A DNA stretch of 64,000 nucleotides from CAJCJE01 sp036494465 (GTDB lineage: Bacteria > Actinomycetota > Actinomycetes > Mycobacteriales > Pseudonocardiaceae). Below, piece by piece: positions 55,120 through 63,601 of this stretch. The translations under genes and the position numbers were made by a program. The notes under the pieces were generated by a model that did not search any database, was not told the origin of the DNA, and was given only the letters and a program-made list of their open reading frames with translations. The stretch spans positions 45,848-109,847 of the forward strand of contig DASXOJ010000112.1 of the NCBI GenBank assembly GCA_036494465.1, given 5' to 3'. How positions within the stretch are numbered: position 1 is the first letter of the stretch; every line of letters starts with the position of its first letter.

Positions 55120-56898
55120 TCAGCGCGAACCCAGACTGATCGACTGGGTGTAGGCGTCCTGGTTCGGCAGGCTTGTGCCCGGGGCACCGCGGAAGTCGGT
55201 CCAGAACGGGTGCAGTTGGAAGTCGCTGCCGAGCGTGACCGCGGTGTAATCGCCGATGAACTCGCCCTGCAGCGTCTTGCCGGACACCGCGCCGGTGCCG
55301 ACGAACTGCACCTGTGGGTTGCTGGTCTGCGTGGTCAACCGTGTGATCGGCGCCGAGCCGATGTTCCACATGTTGCCGGCCACGTAGGCGTAGTCCAGGC
55401 CGATGCCGTTCGGATCGTAGTCTCGGGTGTAGAAGCTGACCGCGACCTGACCGGCCAACGCGGCGACCGCTGGGAAGACCTCGTCGGATGGACTACCGAT
55501 CGTCAGCGGCGTCGACCACGGCCCACCGGCGAACGCATGCGCGAGCAGGACGTCGCCGTTGGTCTTGACCGAGGCGCCGTTGACATACCGACCGTCTCGG
55601 TCGTCGGCCCAGCTCACCCAGAGCTGGTTGGTGACGGCGTCGTAGGCCAACTGGGGGAAGCTGTTGATCCGGAAATTCTCGCCGGTCAGCACGTTGTTGG
55701 CGACATCGTTGTTGAACGGGAAGTCGTAATCGGTCGCCACCACCGAATTGCGGAAGGTGCGGCCACCATCGCGCGAGGTGGCGATGACCACGGCGTCGTG
55801 GTCGTTCGCGCCGTCGCAGGCCGCGGTCGCGCACACCGACGTCTCGTACGCGACGTAGAGGCTGCCATCATCGGCGACCTGGGGGTTGGTACCTGAGCCG
55901 AAGGACGTGATGCCGCCCTTGAAGTTGGCCATGGACGGCGACATCTGGGTCGGTGCGGACCAGTGTTTGCCGGCGTCGTGGGAGGTGGCGACGACGACCG
56001 GGGACTGGAGGAAGTTGCCGGCCGCGTCGTAGGTGAACTGGGTCCAGGTGACGTAGACCTGACCGGTGTGCTGGTCGACGGCCAGCCATTCCTTGTCGTT
56101 GAAGATCGACGTCGGGGTGGCGGTGCCGGCCGCCGTGACGCCGTCGAGGTGCACGATGTCGGGCTCGCTCCAGGTCAGCCCGCCGTCGTGGGAGACCGAG
56201 ACCGCGATTCCGCTGGCGTTCTGTTGGGCTGCGGGGACGGCGGCCCTGCTGAACACCAGATTCGAGTAGTAGACGGTGTTGTGCGGGCCGAACACCACGT
56301 CCGGGTCGCCTGCTGAGTCCATGTAGGACAGTGCGCCGGTCGCGCCGGTCTGGAAGGTCAGATGCGGCAGCTGGATGTTCTTCCAGGTATGGCCACCATC
56401 GAATGAGGTGTAGACGTACCCGGAGGCGTCGTTGCGGGCTTCCCTGGTGTTGAACACGCGGTAGTCGTTGGTGCCGCTCACGACGTTGCGCGGGTTCGCG
56501 GGATTGACCGAGATCGTGGTTTCGTTTTGGGCCGCGTCGCAGCCCTGCTGGCTGCCGGAAGGGACTACCATGTCGCCATTGATCACGTCGATGTTCGGGG
56601 TGATCGCGTGGTACGGGGTCGGGTGGCCAAGGTAGGTCTGGCACAACGCGGAGAGGACGGGGTCGTCTCCGCCGTCATCGTCCTGCTGTTCGGTGAACAC
56701 CTCTTTCAGCAAGGGATTGGGCACGTTGTGCTTGGCGAACGCCGTTGTGCCTGAGTGCCGTGCCGATTCGGTCGTTGCCGGACGGTTCGGGCTGCCGGGC
56801 TGGGTCGCGGCCGATGCGGGTGTGCTGGCCATTGCCGTCACCACGGCCGCAGTGACGGCAATGGCCAGCGCCGTTCTGGGTAATAAGGACGGTTTCAA
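55120..56898 (-). CDS. Secreted sialidase-like BNR-repeat protein
   Basis: A 592-residue protein with a clear signal peptide: short basic start, hydrophobic core (ALAIAVTAAVVTAMA), then ASTPASA-ATQ as the cleavage site. The mature part has repeated Asp-box (BNR, SxDxGxTW) motifs: SFDGGHTW, SHDGGLTW, SHDAGKHW and SRDGGRTF. These mark a six-bladed sialidase-type propeller. Catalytic residues of true exo-sialidases were not identified, so it may bind or cleave another glycan. The start is TTG at 56898, supported by a perfect AAGGAGG seven nt upstream. It is followed on the same strand side by another secreted protein gene. Confidence 0.82.
   Translation of the reverse strand: MKPSLLPRTALAIAVTAAVVTAMASTPASAATQPGSPNRPATTESARHSGTTAFAKHNVPNPLLKEVFTEQQDDDGGDDPVLSALCQTYLGHPTPYHAITPNIDVINGDMVVPSGSQQGCDAAQNETTISVNPANPRNVVSGTNDYRVFNTREARNDASGYVYTSFDGGHTWKNIQLPHLTFQTGATGALSYMDSAGDPDVVFGPHNTVYYSNLVFSRAAVPAAQQNASGIAVSVSHDGGLTWSEPDIVHLDGVTAAGTATPTSIFNDKEWLAVDQHTGQVYVTWTQFTYDAAGNFLQSPVVVATSHDAGKHWSAPTQMSPSMANFKGGITSFGSGTNPQVADDGSLYVAYETSVCATAACDGANDHDAVVIATSRDGGRTFRNSVVATDYDFPFNNDVANNVLTGENFRINSFPQLAYDAVTNQLWVSWADDRDGRYVNGASVKTNGDVLLAHAFAGGPWSTPLTIGSPSDEVFPAVAALAGQVAVSFYTRDYDPNGIGLDYAYVAGNMWNIGSAPITRLTTQTSNPQVQFVGTGAVSGKTLQGEFIGDYTAVTLGSDFQLHPFWTDFRGAPGTSLPNQDAYTQSISLGSR
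56826..56867. repeat. Perfect 16-bp inverted repeat inside a signal-peptide coding region
   Basis: Arms TGGCCATTGCCGTCAC (56826-56841) and GTGACGGCAATGGCCA (56852-56867) are perfectly complementary with a 10-nt loop. They lie about 30 nt inside the sialidase-like gene. In the mRNA this would be a very stable hairpin just after the start codon. Confidence 0.85.
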
Positions 56899-57023
56899 CG
56901 ATCAGCCTCCTTGTCATGGGGTTCCCCCGGCGCAAAGCTCGCTCATCGTAGACCGCTGGCGCCCTGGTCACGCAGAACTGCTTGGTCGCTCCTGCGCGGT
57001 TCATGACGGTCTCCGGCCCACTG

Positions 57024-58559
57024 TCAGGCGACGGTGACCGCGGTGTCATCCAGCACGAACGACGTTTGGTCGATGGAGTCCTCGCTGCCGGTGAACTTCA
57101 GCGTGATGGCCTGGCCCGCGTAGGGGCTCAGCGAGAAACTGTGCTGGGCGTAGCCGCTGCCGGCGTTCAGGTTGGAATAGGTGGCCAGGGGTGCCAACAC
57201 CGAACCCGACGCGTTGAGTACCTCGACCTTGAGCGTGTCATATGCGGTGGTGGTGCTGGTTTCTGCGGTGTCGATGTGCAGCCAGAAACTGAACGTCTCG
57301 GTGGCGCAGCCGGTGGGCAGCGTGACGGCTTGCGACAGGGTGTCGGTGTGCGTGCTGCCATAGCCATCCAGCCACGCGTCCCGACTGCCGGTGTGCGGTG
57401 GCTCCGACGAGTTGTTCGAGACGATGCCGGTGTTGTTGGCCGCCCAGGGCGTGGCTGTGCCGGTCTCGAAACCCGGATTGCCCAGCAGTTGGCCTGCGGT
57501 GCACTCGCCGCCGCCCGAGGTGGCGATGGTCCAGCTGAACTGGGTCGAGCCGGCTGGACCGGTGGAGTCGGTGACGGTCACGGTCACGTTGCTGGCGCCG
57601 GTTGTCGTGGGGGTGCCGGAGATCAGGCCGGTCGCGGAGTTGATCGACAGTCCGGCGGGCAGGTTGGTCGCACTGTAGGTCGGTGTGCCACCGGCGGTGT
57701 CGGAGGCCGTGATCTGTAGGTTCGTGGGCTGGCCGACGGTGGTCGTCTGGGTGCCGGGATCGGTGACGGACACCGCGCCACCGCCGCTGGCGCCGCCGAA
57801 CTGGATGTCGAGTACCGAGTGCAGTTCGATGCCGTTGGGTGCGACACCGGTCTGGCCGTGCAGGAAGTCGAAGAATCCGACACCGGTGACGGTGACCGGC
57901 ACGTTGACGGTCTTGAAACTGCCGGTCGGCGTGTATTTGGCGTTGAACTCGTTGCGGGCCTTGGTAACGCTGGACAGCAGCGGACTGCCCGAGCCGACGC
58001 AGGTCGGGTCGGGGATCTCAGCGATCATGGTGTGTCCTGCGCCGTCGCTCAGCACCAGGTGATAGTCCGAGTCAGATTCGACTTTGTACTCCACCAGCGT
58101 CACCTGCAGTTGGTAGACGGTGGTTTCCGTGGGCTGGATGCGGTTGTTGGCGGGCAGGCTTCCCGGGGTGCTGAGCGAGGTCAGGTAGGAGATCGTGCTC
58201 GACGTGGTGGACTGTAACGTGATCTTGCCGGCGTCGGCGTCGGTTCCGGTCTTCACCGACCACCGCTCGACCCCACAGCTTCCGGTGGTGGCGCCCGGGT
58301 GCGCGGTGACGGCTTCGCGTTCTTCCTCATCGCCGGACGGGTTCTCCCGGACCTGGTTCGCGGCGTCCTGAGCGTCGGGGTCCACTCCGTCGTCGGGCTG
58401 GACCTTCAGCTTGTTCTGATGGGCGGGGGCAACCGCTTCCTGGTGGGTGCCGGCGGTCCGGCTGGGCGAGGCGAGGTAGGCGGCGCCGAGGATCAGTGCG
58501 AACCCGGCCGCGCACGTCACCGCGACGATCCATAACTCCCAGCGTCGACTTCGGTTCAT
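57024..58559 (-). CDS. Membrane-anchored or secreted protein with Ig-like and carbohydrate-binding-like domains
   Basis: A protein of 511 residues. ATG 58559 is chosen for the N-terminal anchor MNRSRRWELWIVAVTCAAGF followed by a long hydrophobic stretch; GGAAGG lies upstream. Next come an acidic linker (DPDAQDAANQVRENPSGDEEE) and a domain of about 170 residues that I do not recognise (CGVERWSVKTGTDADAGKI...). A putative Ig/cadherin-like domain follows (PTYSATNLPAGLSINSATGL, ISGTPTTTGASNVTVTVTD). The last ~130 residues are a jelly-roll-like module (LLGNPGFETGTATPW ... FVLDDTAVTVA) of the sort used for carbohydrate binding. The C-terminal module has a decayed copy upstream of this gene. An extracellular role, perhaps with the neighbouring sialidase, is likely; any enzymatic activity is unknown. 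Confidence 0.72.
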   Translation of the reverse strand: MNRSRRWELWIVAVTCAAGFALILGAAYLASPSRTAGTHQEAVAPAHQNKLKVQPDDGVDPDAQDAANQVRENPSGDEEEREAVTAHPGATTGSCGVERWSVKTGTDADAGKITLQSTTSSTISYLTSLSTPGSLPANNRIQPTETTVYQLQVTLVEYKVESDSDYHLVLSDGAGHTMIAEIPDPTCVGSGSPLLSSVTKARNEFNAKYTPTGSFKTVNVPVTVTGVGFFDFLHGQTGVAPNGIELHSVLDIQFGGASGGGAVSVTDPGTQTTTVGQPTNLQITASDTAGGTPTYSATNLPAGLSINSATGLISGTPTTTGASNVTVTVTDSTGPAGSTQFSWTIATSGGGECTAGQLLGNPGFETGTATPWAANNTGIVSNNSSEPPHTGSRDAWLDGYGSTHTDTLSQAVTLPTGCATETFSFWLHIDTAETSTTTAYDTLKVEVLNASGSVLAPLATYSNLNAGSGYAQHSFSLSPYAGQAITLKFTGSEDSIDQTSFVLDDTAVTVA

Positions 58560-58885
58560 GATGCCTGCCTTCCCGGACGAAGGACTGTGATCTGGTTGAC
58601 CAGGGCCTGGCCAACCAACAACAGTGTGGAGGGCGGGCACCCGTTCATGGATGCCTTGCAGGTGAATCACAATTGACGTTCAGCCCGAGTCGAAGTGAAT
58701 CACCGTCCGGAGTTCCCGGTTGCGCCGCTGAGCGGATCAGTTGGCCGGAGCTTCCTTTGCCGGACTCGACCGCAGTGGCTGAGCGCGGACGGCAGGGCAG
58801 CTACGGCCCGACACACGATCAATACCTGGTTTCGGCGGGTGTGAGTTGGAGGGCCGGGCGATCCGACCCTCCAACCCGACTTGGT
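58560..58885. other. 326-nt intergenic region, likely promoter of the Ig-like protein gene
   Basis: No gene or RNA is recognised. It lies upstream of the minus-strand Ig-like protein gene and downstream of a decayed domain copy, so it should hold the promoter of the former. No clear promoter boxes or repeats were identified. Confidence 0.3.
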
Positions 58886-59170
58886 TCAGCTGGTGGTCAG
58901 GGCGGTGTCGTCCACGACGAAGGATGTTTGCGTCGAACCGGTTTCCTTGCGGTGAACAGCAGGGTCGGGATCTGGCCTGCGAAGCTGGACACGTCGTAGG
59001 TGTGCTCGGTGTAGCCGTCGTTCGCGTTGATGTTGGAGAAGGTGGCTACCGTGATCGAGCCGACCTTGACGGTCAGCGTGTCGGTCGCGGTACTGCCGGT
59101 CTTGGCGGTGTCGATGTACAGCCAGAACGACAGCGTGCCGCTTCTGAGAGTCGTCGAGGTGGGATTCGCG
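58886..59170 (-). pseudogene. Decayed copy of the C-terminal jelly-roll module
   Basis: On the minus strand the frame LSFWLYIDTAKTGSTATDTL, TVKVGSITVATFSNINANDG, YTEHTYDVSSFAGQIPTLLF closely parallels the C-terminal module of the neighbouring Ig-like protein (FSFWLHIDTAETSTTTAYDT..., YAQHSFSLSPYAGQ). Near 58950 the frame slips, and the expected ending (QTSFVVDDTALTTS and stop TGA at 58886) lies in another frame. The rest of the ancestral gene is missing. Confidence 0.65.
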
Positions 59171-59203
59171 GAGGTCCTGCTGGCTGGCCGAAGTGAGGCA
59201 CAG

Positions 59204-59566
59204 CGGTCACCGAGCGGTGCGCTGTTCGGGACGGTGGTCTCCGGCCGCTCTGGGCACACAGCGGTCGCGATCGTGGGTCGTCCGGTCCCGCCCGCGTCGG
59301 ACGACGGCTTCACCCTGGAAATTACTCGGACGAGTTCGAACGGCACGTTGGCTGCCGAGGTCGCGATCTACCGGGCGATGTGGACGTTGATCCGGCTGCG
59401 CGGATACGAACAGCTGATCACGCACACCGAGATGGGCGCGATTCGGCGCGGACTGGCTCCGATCGCTGCGGTGCCGCCTCGGGCTGGTACCCACGTTCCC
59501 CCGCGGCTACGTGTAGGACGAGGCGTTGACGGTGCGACCCGAGTTCGATGGCAGACGGTCCCGGGC
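59204..59566 (+). pseudogene. Remnant resembling the XF1762 family (GNAT-like)
   Basis: One plus-strand frame reads TAVAIVGRPVPPASDDGFTL, then EITRTSSNGTLAAEVAIYRAMWTLIRLRGYEQLITHT, and ends PRAGTHVPPRLRVGRGVDGATRVRWQ. The order and spacing recall XF1762-family proteins (VAVVGRPVAR..DDG, EVTRVATDGTRNACS, AxxxGYRRLITYT). No start codon or ribosome site fits, and upstream sequence in this frame belongs to the opposite-strand remnant. Recognition is from memory and moderate at best. Confidence 0.4.
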
Positions 59567-59755
59567 CACACCGCGCGACCTGCGCCCGGGTACGCGTCAA
59601 CGGCTGACGCGATTCCGATAGCCGGGCCGCATTCTGGCCCGTCGACCACTACCCCGATTCGAACGCGGGCGGCGTGAGTAAGTCCCCGCGATTGTGGATT
59701 TCTCGGTGCGCAATTCGACGCAAATTCAAATCCGCAGCGAGGTCCAAGACGTCGT

Positions 59756-59975
59756 TCAGCTGGCGTGTCTGTGCTCGTTGAGGATGCCGCTCAGACGGGG
59801 GGTGTCGGTAATGGTGTGACGGGTGATCTGGGCTGGGGGATCGGTGGTAGTGGACGTGCGTTGGCAATGCCCTGGTGGGGCCGGTGGCTGGTGTAGAAGT
59901 GTTCGAACTCGCGCAGTGCGTGCAGCAGCCAGTGGCTGCCACAGATAGGACGTCTTTGGTTCACCCCGGGCATCG
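59756..59975 (-). mobile_element. Transposase/integrase C-terminal remnant (rve/DDE type), frameshifted
   Basis: On the minus strand, LHALREFEHFYTSHRPHQGIANARPLPPIPQP matches the C-terminal end of DDE integrase-core transposases (the FYxxHRPHQGI motif followed by ARPL). The usual closing RLGGxLxEYxHAA occurs as RLSGILNEHRHAS in a second frame, so an indel separates them. The catalytic DDE region is absent. No terminal inverted repeats or target duplications were found. Confidence 0.6.
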
Positions 59976-60217
59976 CGTGCCGACGAAGAACCCGAAGTTG
60001 TCCGATATTGCCATCCGCCGTGCCCCACGTGGTTCCGGTGGAAGGCCGGGTGGCAGGCAGGCATGTGACAACTCCAGACTGATGTCACGGCATGTGGACA
60101 GTCCTTTGTAGACACCGAACGGAAGCCGGGCTCAGAGCACGGCGTCCTGGCCCGGTTCCACCCGCCGTGCTCGCGACGGTGATTTCCAGCTTGGCCATGG
60201 TGCAGACACCTTTCGGC

Positions 60218-61729
60218 CTACGGGTGGTCCGGTGTCAGCCCGACCTCGCTGAGGTAGCCGGGGAGCAGGTCGGCGTGGGCGGCTGGCAGGAGGGCGGCGA
60301 GGTAGCCGTCGGGACGGATCAACACCTGGTCTCCCGGGGTCAGGCCATAAGTCTGTTGTAGATGGTTGTTGTTGTCGATCAGGTCGCCGTCCGGACCGAC
60401 GGTGTGGATATGCAGGCCGGCACGTGCGGTCACGTCTGGGTGGGCCTGGTAGCCGAGCAACGTCCAGTGCGGCCCGCGCAGGAGGGTGAACAGCCGGGTC
60501 GGTTGACCGGCCGCGCCCAGCAGTGGGGCGTCGGGGGCGCGGTCGCCGGGCTGGCGGCCGTCGGTGGCGCGGCCTGCCGCGTTCAGGGATTCCGGCGTGT
60601 TCAGGGACAGGGTTGAATCCCGGTAGCCGAGGTCCAGTTGGTGCACCTCCCGTCCGCGTTGCGGCACGCCCGCGGCCGGTGCCAGCAGCAGCCTGGTGGC
60701 CATCGTGATCATCTCTGCTGCGATGGGGCGCCGCTCCTGCTCATAGGTGTCCAGCAGTCGGTCGGGCGCCCCGGCGAGCACGGCGGTGAGTTTCCAGCCC
60801 AGGTTGTAGGCATCCTGGATGCTGGTATTCAGTCCCTGCCCGCCGGTGGGCGGATGGACGTGGGCGGCGTCTCCGGCCAGCAGCACGCGGCCGGCCCGGT
60901 AACGGTCGGCCACCCGGGCACTCATGGAGTAGACCGACGCCCAGGACACCGACGTGACCGTGATCCCGGTCCGGCCGGAGGCTGCCGTGAGCAACGCGGT
61001 CAGTCCGGCCAGGGAGGGATCGACCTCGGTGTCGGGCTTGAGCATGCCCTGGATCTGGAACAGATCGGTGCCCGGCAGCGGACATACTCCGATGCCGTTG
61101 GGCCAGCGATGCCAGGCATCGCGGCCGAGGCCGTCGAGCCGGACATCGGCCACCACGGCGCGCACGCCCAACGCCTCGCCGGGAAAGTCGATGTCCAGGC
61201 GGTGTCGTACCACGCTCGATCCGCCGTCGACACCGACCAGGTACGCCGCGCTGACATTGATGATCCCGTCGGGACCGTTGATGGTCGCCGTGACAGCCGG
61301 CGAGCTCTGGCTGAAGTCCACCAGTTCGTGCTTGTAGCGCGGATGGTGGCCGAGTTCGGCCAACCGCTCGCGCAGTACGGCTTCGGTGCGGAACTGTGCG
61401 ACCACAAGGGGGAGAGGGTAGGGCTCGGCGGGATCGGCGGCGATCGGCGCCCGCGCGGCCTCGTTGAAGCTGTTGTCCTTGCGGTAGGTGCGGAGAGCCG
61501 GCGGGAGGCCGCCCGCGGCCATGACCCGGTCCAGCACGCCGAAATCCTCGAAGATCTCGTGGGTACGCGGCTGGATGCCCTTGCCCCGCGAACCTTGAAA
61601 CGGCCCGGCGGCTTTGTCGATCAGCAGGAACGCCACCCTGCGACGGGCCAGTTCGATGGCTAGGCTCAGCCCGGCAGGTCCGGCGCCGCAGATCAGCACG
61701 TCGGTCCTGGCCTGAATCTCATTCATCAT
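60218..61729 (-). CDS. FAD-dependent aromatic-type monooxygenase (class A)
   Basis: A 503-residue flavoprotein monooxygenase. The FAD-binding GAGPAG motif is at residues 15-20. The second flavin motif GDAAHVHPPTGGQGLNTSIQDAYNLGWKL lies in the second half, with the DG motif region VGVDGGSSVVRH between them. The C-terminal thioredoxin-like domain (LLRGPHWTLLG..., DQVLIRPDGYLAALLP) places it with the phenol hydroxylase/MhpA/polyketide hydroxylase group. Such enzymes hydroxylate phenols or quinones using NAD(P)H. The start at ATG 61729 (or 61726) follows AAGGA. It is 35 nt after the SDR gene, so the two are probably one operon in this redox block. Confidence 0.88.
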   Translation of the reverse strand: MMNEIQARTDVLICGAGPAGLSLAIELARRRVAFLLIDKAAGPFQGSRGKGIQPRTHEIFEDFGVLDRVMAAGGLPPALRTYRKDNSFNEAARAPIAADPAEPYPLPLVVAQFRTEAVLRERLAELGHHPRYKHELVDFSQSSPAVTATINGPDGIINVSAAYLVGVDGGSSVVRHRLDIDFPGEALGVRAVVADVRLDGLGRDAWHRWPNGIGVCPLPGTDLFQIQGMLKPDTEVDPSLAGLTALLTAASGRTGITVTSVSWASVYSMSARVADRYRAGRVLLAGDAAHVHPPTGGQGLNTSIQDAYNLGWKLTAVLAGAPDRLLDTYEQERRPIAAEMITMATRLLLAPAAGVPQRGREVHQLDLGYRDSTLSLNTPESLNAAGRATDGRQPGDRAPDAPLLGAAGQPTRLFTLLRGPHWTLLGYQAHPDVTARAGLHIHTVGPDGDLIDNNNHLQQTYGLTPGDQVLIRPDGYLAALLPAAHADLLPGYLSEVGLTPDHP

Positions 61730-61764
61730 CGGTTCCTTGGCCTGCGTGCGTGTGTGCGTGTGCT

Positions 61765-62628
61765 TCAGGAGGGGGTGCGCACGCCGGTCAGCTGTGCGGA
61801 GCGTTCCCACAGCTCCTGGTCCAGGTTCGGGTCGGTGGCCTGCTTGTTCTTGGGGTCCTCGGGCGTGAAGCGGTGGAAGTACTGGCCGTTGACCGTGTGA
61901 GCGTCCACGGTCGTGGCCAGGCGGACGAGTGGCTCCGCGCCCTGTGCGGGGGTTGAGTTCAGCGCCTTGGCCAGTCGCGAGCCGAAGAGCAGGTGATACA
62001 GACCGCCTTCCCGCCCGATATCGGTGGCGATCCTGCCTGGGTGGAAGGCGGATGTGGTTACGCCCGTGTCCTGCGTCCGTCGGGCGAGTTCCCGGGTGAA
62101 CAGGATGTTGGCGAGCTTGCTGGCGCCATAGGCGCCCGAGCCGGTGTAGCGGACGCGAGTGCGGTCGAGGTCGTCCAGGTCGAGGCGCCCCCGGCGGTAG
62201 GCCGCGCTGGCTGTGTTGATCACTCGTGCGCCGTCCGGGGCCGTGGTGAGTCGGTCCAGCAGTAGGTTGGTCAGTAGGAACGGTGCGAGGTGATTGACCT
62301 GGAAGGTCATCTCATGACCGTCTGCACTGGTGTTCCGGCCGGAGAAGACGCCACCCGCGTTGTTGGCCAGGACATCGATACGGGGGTAGCGGACCAGTAG
62401 CTCGTCGGCAAGGCGGCGGACATCGTCAAGGCGGCTGTAGTCCACCAGGTGAGCCTCGGCTCCGAGCGCATCCGCGACGGCGGCCGTCTTCTGCGCCGAG
62501 CGGCCCACCACGGCCACGGTGGCGCCCAGGTCGGCGAACTGGCGGGCGGCCGCGGCCCCGATCCCGGCGCTCGCACCCGTCACCACCACCGTCCTGCCCC
62601 GCATGTCCTGCGCTGCTTGATGATTCAC
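61765..62628 (-). CDS. Short-chain dehydrogenase/reductase
   Basis: A 287-residue SDR. The cofactor motif TGASAGIGAA lies at residues 17-26, NNAGG follows in the next strand, and the catalytic YxxxK reads YGASK, with HPGRIATD after it. The C-terminal part resembles the retinol-dehydrogenase/WW-oxidoreductase-like group. The start is GTG 62628, with AGGAAGAG upstream. It shares orientation with the FAD monooxygenase downstream. The substrate is unknown. Confidence 0.9.
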   Translation of the reverse strand: MNHQAAQDMRGRTVVVTGASAGIGAAAARQFADLGATVAVVGRSAQKTAAVADALGAEAHLVDYSRLDDVRRLADELLVRYPRIDVLANNAGGVFSGRNTSADGHEMTFQVNHLAPFLLTNLLLDRLTTAPDGARVINTASAAYRRGRLDLDDLDRTRVRYTGSGAYGASKLANILFTRELARRTQDTGVTTSAFHPGRIATDIGREGGLYHLLFGSRLAKALNSTPAQGAEPLVRLATTVDAHTVNGQYFHRFTPEDPKNKQATDPNLDQELWERSAQLTGVRTPS

Positions 62629-62867
62629 GGCAAATGCTCTCTTCCTGAGGTGAGCCAGCAGCTGGCCGGATTGGTCGTCGAAGTTGTGTTCCTGGGGGAT
62701 CTCGCGGCCGGACCCCTGACTCGGGCGGATTCGCCCGGCACGCTCCTTCCGGAGGCCCAGTCGTCAGACACTGCTGGCCGGTGTATCGGCTGGCGGACGA
62801 TCACCGACCTGAATCCCTAGGGGCGCCTCGGCTCGGCAGTGCGTCATCGCCTCAGGCCCCCGGTGCC

Positions 62868-63514
62868 TCAAACCATTGCCGGTGCCGGAGTCCACAGGTC
62901 GTCGACGGCGCGCTCTGCCTCGGCGAGGCTCTGCTCGGCCAGCGGGATCACCTCTGCCATGGCGGGGGTGGTGTGGGCGAGGGTGAGTTGGGCGGTGATG
63001 AAGCGGGGTTCCAGCCCTGTCGATGCCAGGGCGTGGGGAAGCCATGGTTCGGCGTGGTCCCAGCCGTGGCGGGGTGTGCCTTCGTTGTAGCCGCCGCCGC
63101 GGCTGGCGAGTACGACGAATTCGCGGCCGCCGAGCAGGGGGGGCGTGGGTCTCGGTATCGACGGACAGTCCGGACGCGATGAGGTGGTCCACCCAGGCCT
63201 TGACGCTGCTGGGGGGGTCCGAAGTTGTACAGCGGAAGTCCCAGCAGGACGGTGTCTGCTGCCTTGATCTCGTTGACCAGTTCCTCGCTGAGTGCCAACG
63301 AGGCGGCCTGCGCCGGGGTGCGCTGTTCTGTGGGCACTCGCACGGCGATTCCGGCGGCCGCGTCGAGGTGGGGGACGGGATCGCTGCCCAGGTCCCGGTA
63401 GGTGAAGGTGCCTGCGGGGTGCGCGGCGCGCCAGACGCCCGCGGCGCGCGCGGTGAGCTTGCGGCTGACGGACCGGTCGCCCTGGATGCTCGAGTCGATG
63501 TGCAGGAGGTGCAT
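62868..63514 (-). pseudogene. FMN-dependent azoreductase/NAD(P)H quinone reductase, interrupted by two homopolymer frameshifts
   Basis: From ATG 63514 the protein starts like AcpD-type azoreductases (MHLLHIDSSIQGDRSVSRKL) and reaches LLGLPLYNFGPP at about 63220. The next part, SSVKAWVDHLIASGLSVDTETHAP, is in a second frame, and the rest (LLGGREFVVLASRGGGYNEGTPR...LWTPAPAMV) in a third, ending at TGA 62868. Each switch coincides with a run of seven G (63211-63217 and 63137-63143) where six would restore the frame. The total length after correction (about 215 residues) is normal. The reading is therefore an intact family member damaged by two +1 events, biological or technical. It is divergent from a MarR gene with a palindrome between. 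Confidence 0.8.
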
Positions 63515-63539
63515 AGTTTCACTACCCCTTCATTGATGG

Positions 63540-63554
63540 TTTGTGAATCACAAA
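63540..63554. promoter_or_regulatory. Palindromic operator, probable MarR binding site
   Basis: TTTGTGAATCACAAA is a perfect 7-1-7 palindrome in the 87-nt divergent region between the azoreductase and MarR genes. The size and position fit a MarR dimer site repressing both directions. The surrounding sequence is AT-rich (ATTTATAGCATATC), as expected for overlapping promoters. Confidence 0.65.
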
Positions 63555-63601
63555 TCATTTATAGCATATCGATCGATGATGTAGGCGGGTAGACTTAGCG
63601 T

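Noticed and set aside
62449..62820. Plus-strand frame opposite the SDR start and downstream spacer
   Set aside because: No start context or family; mostly a shadow of the SDR gene and spacer.
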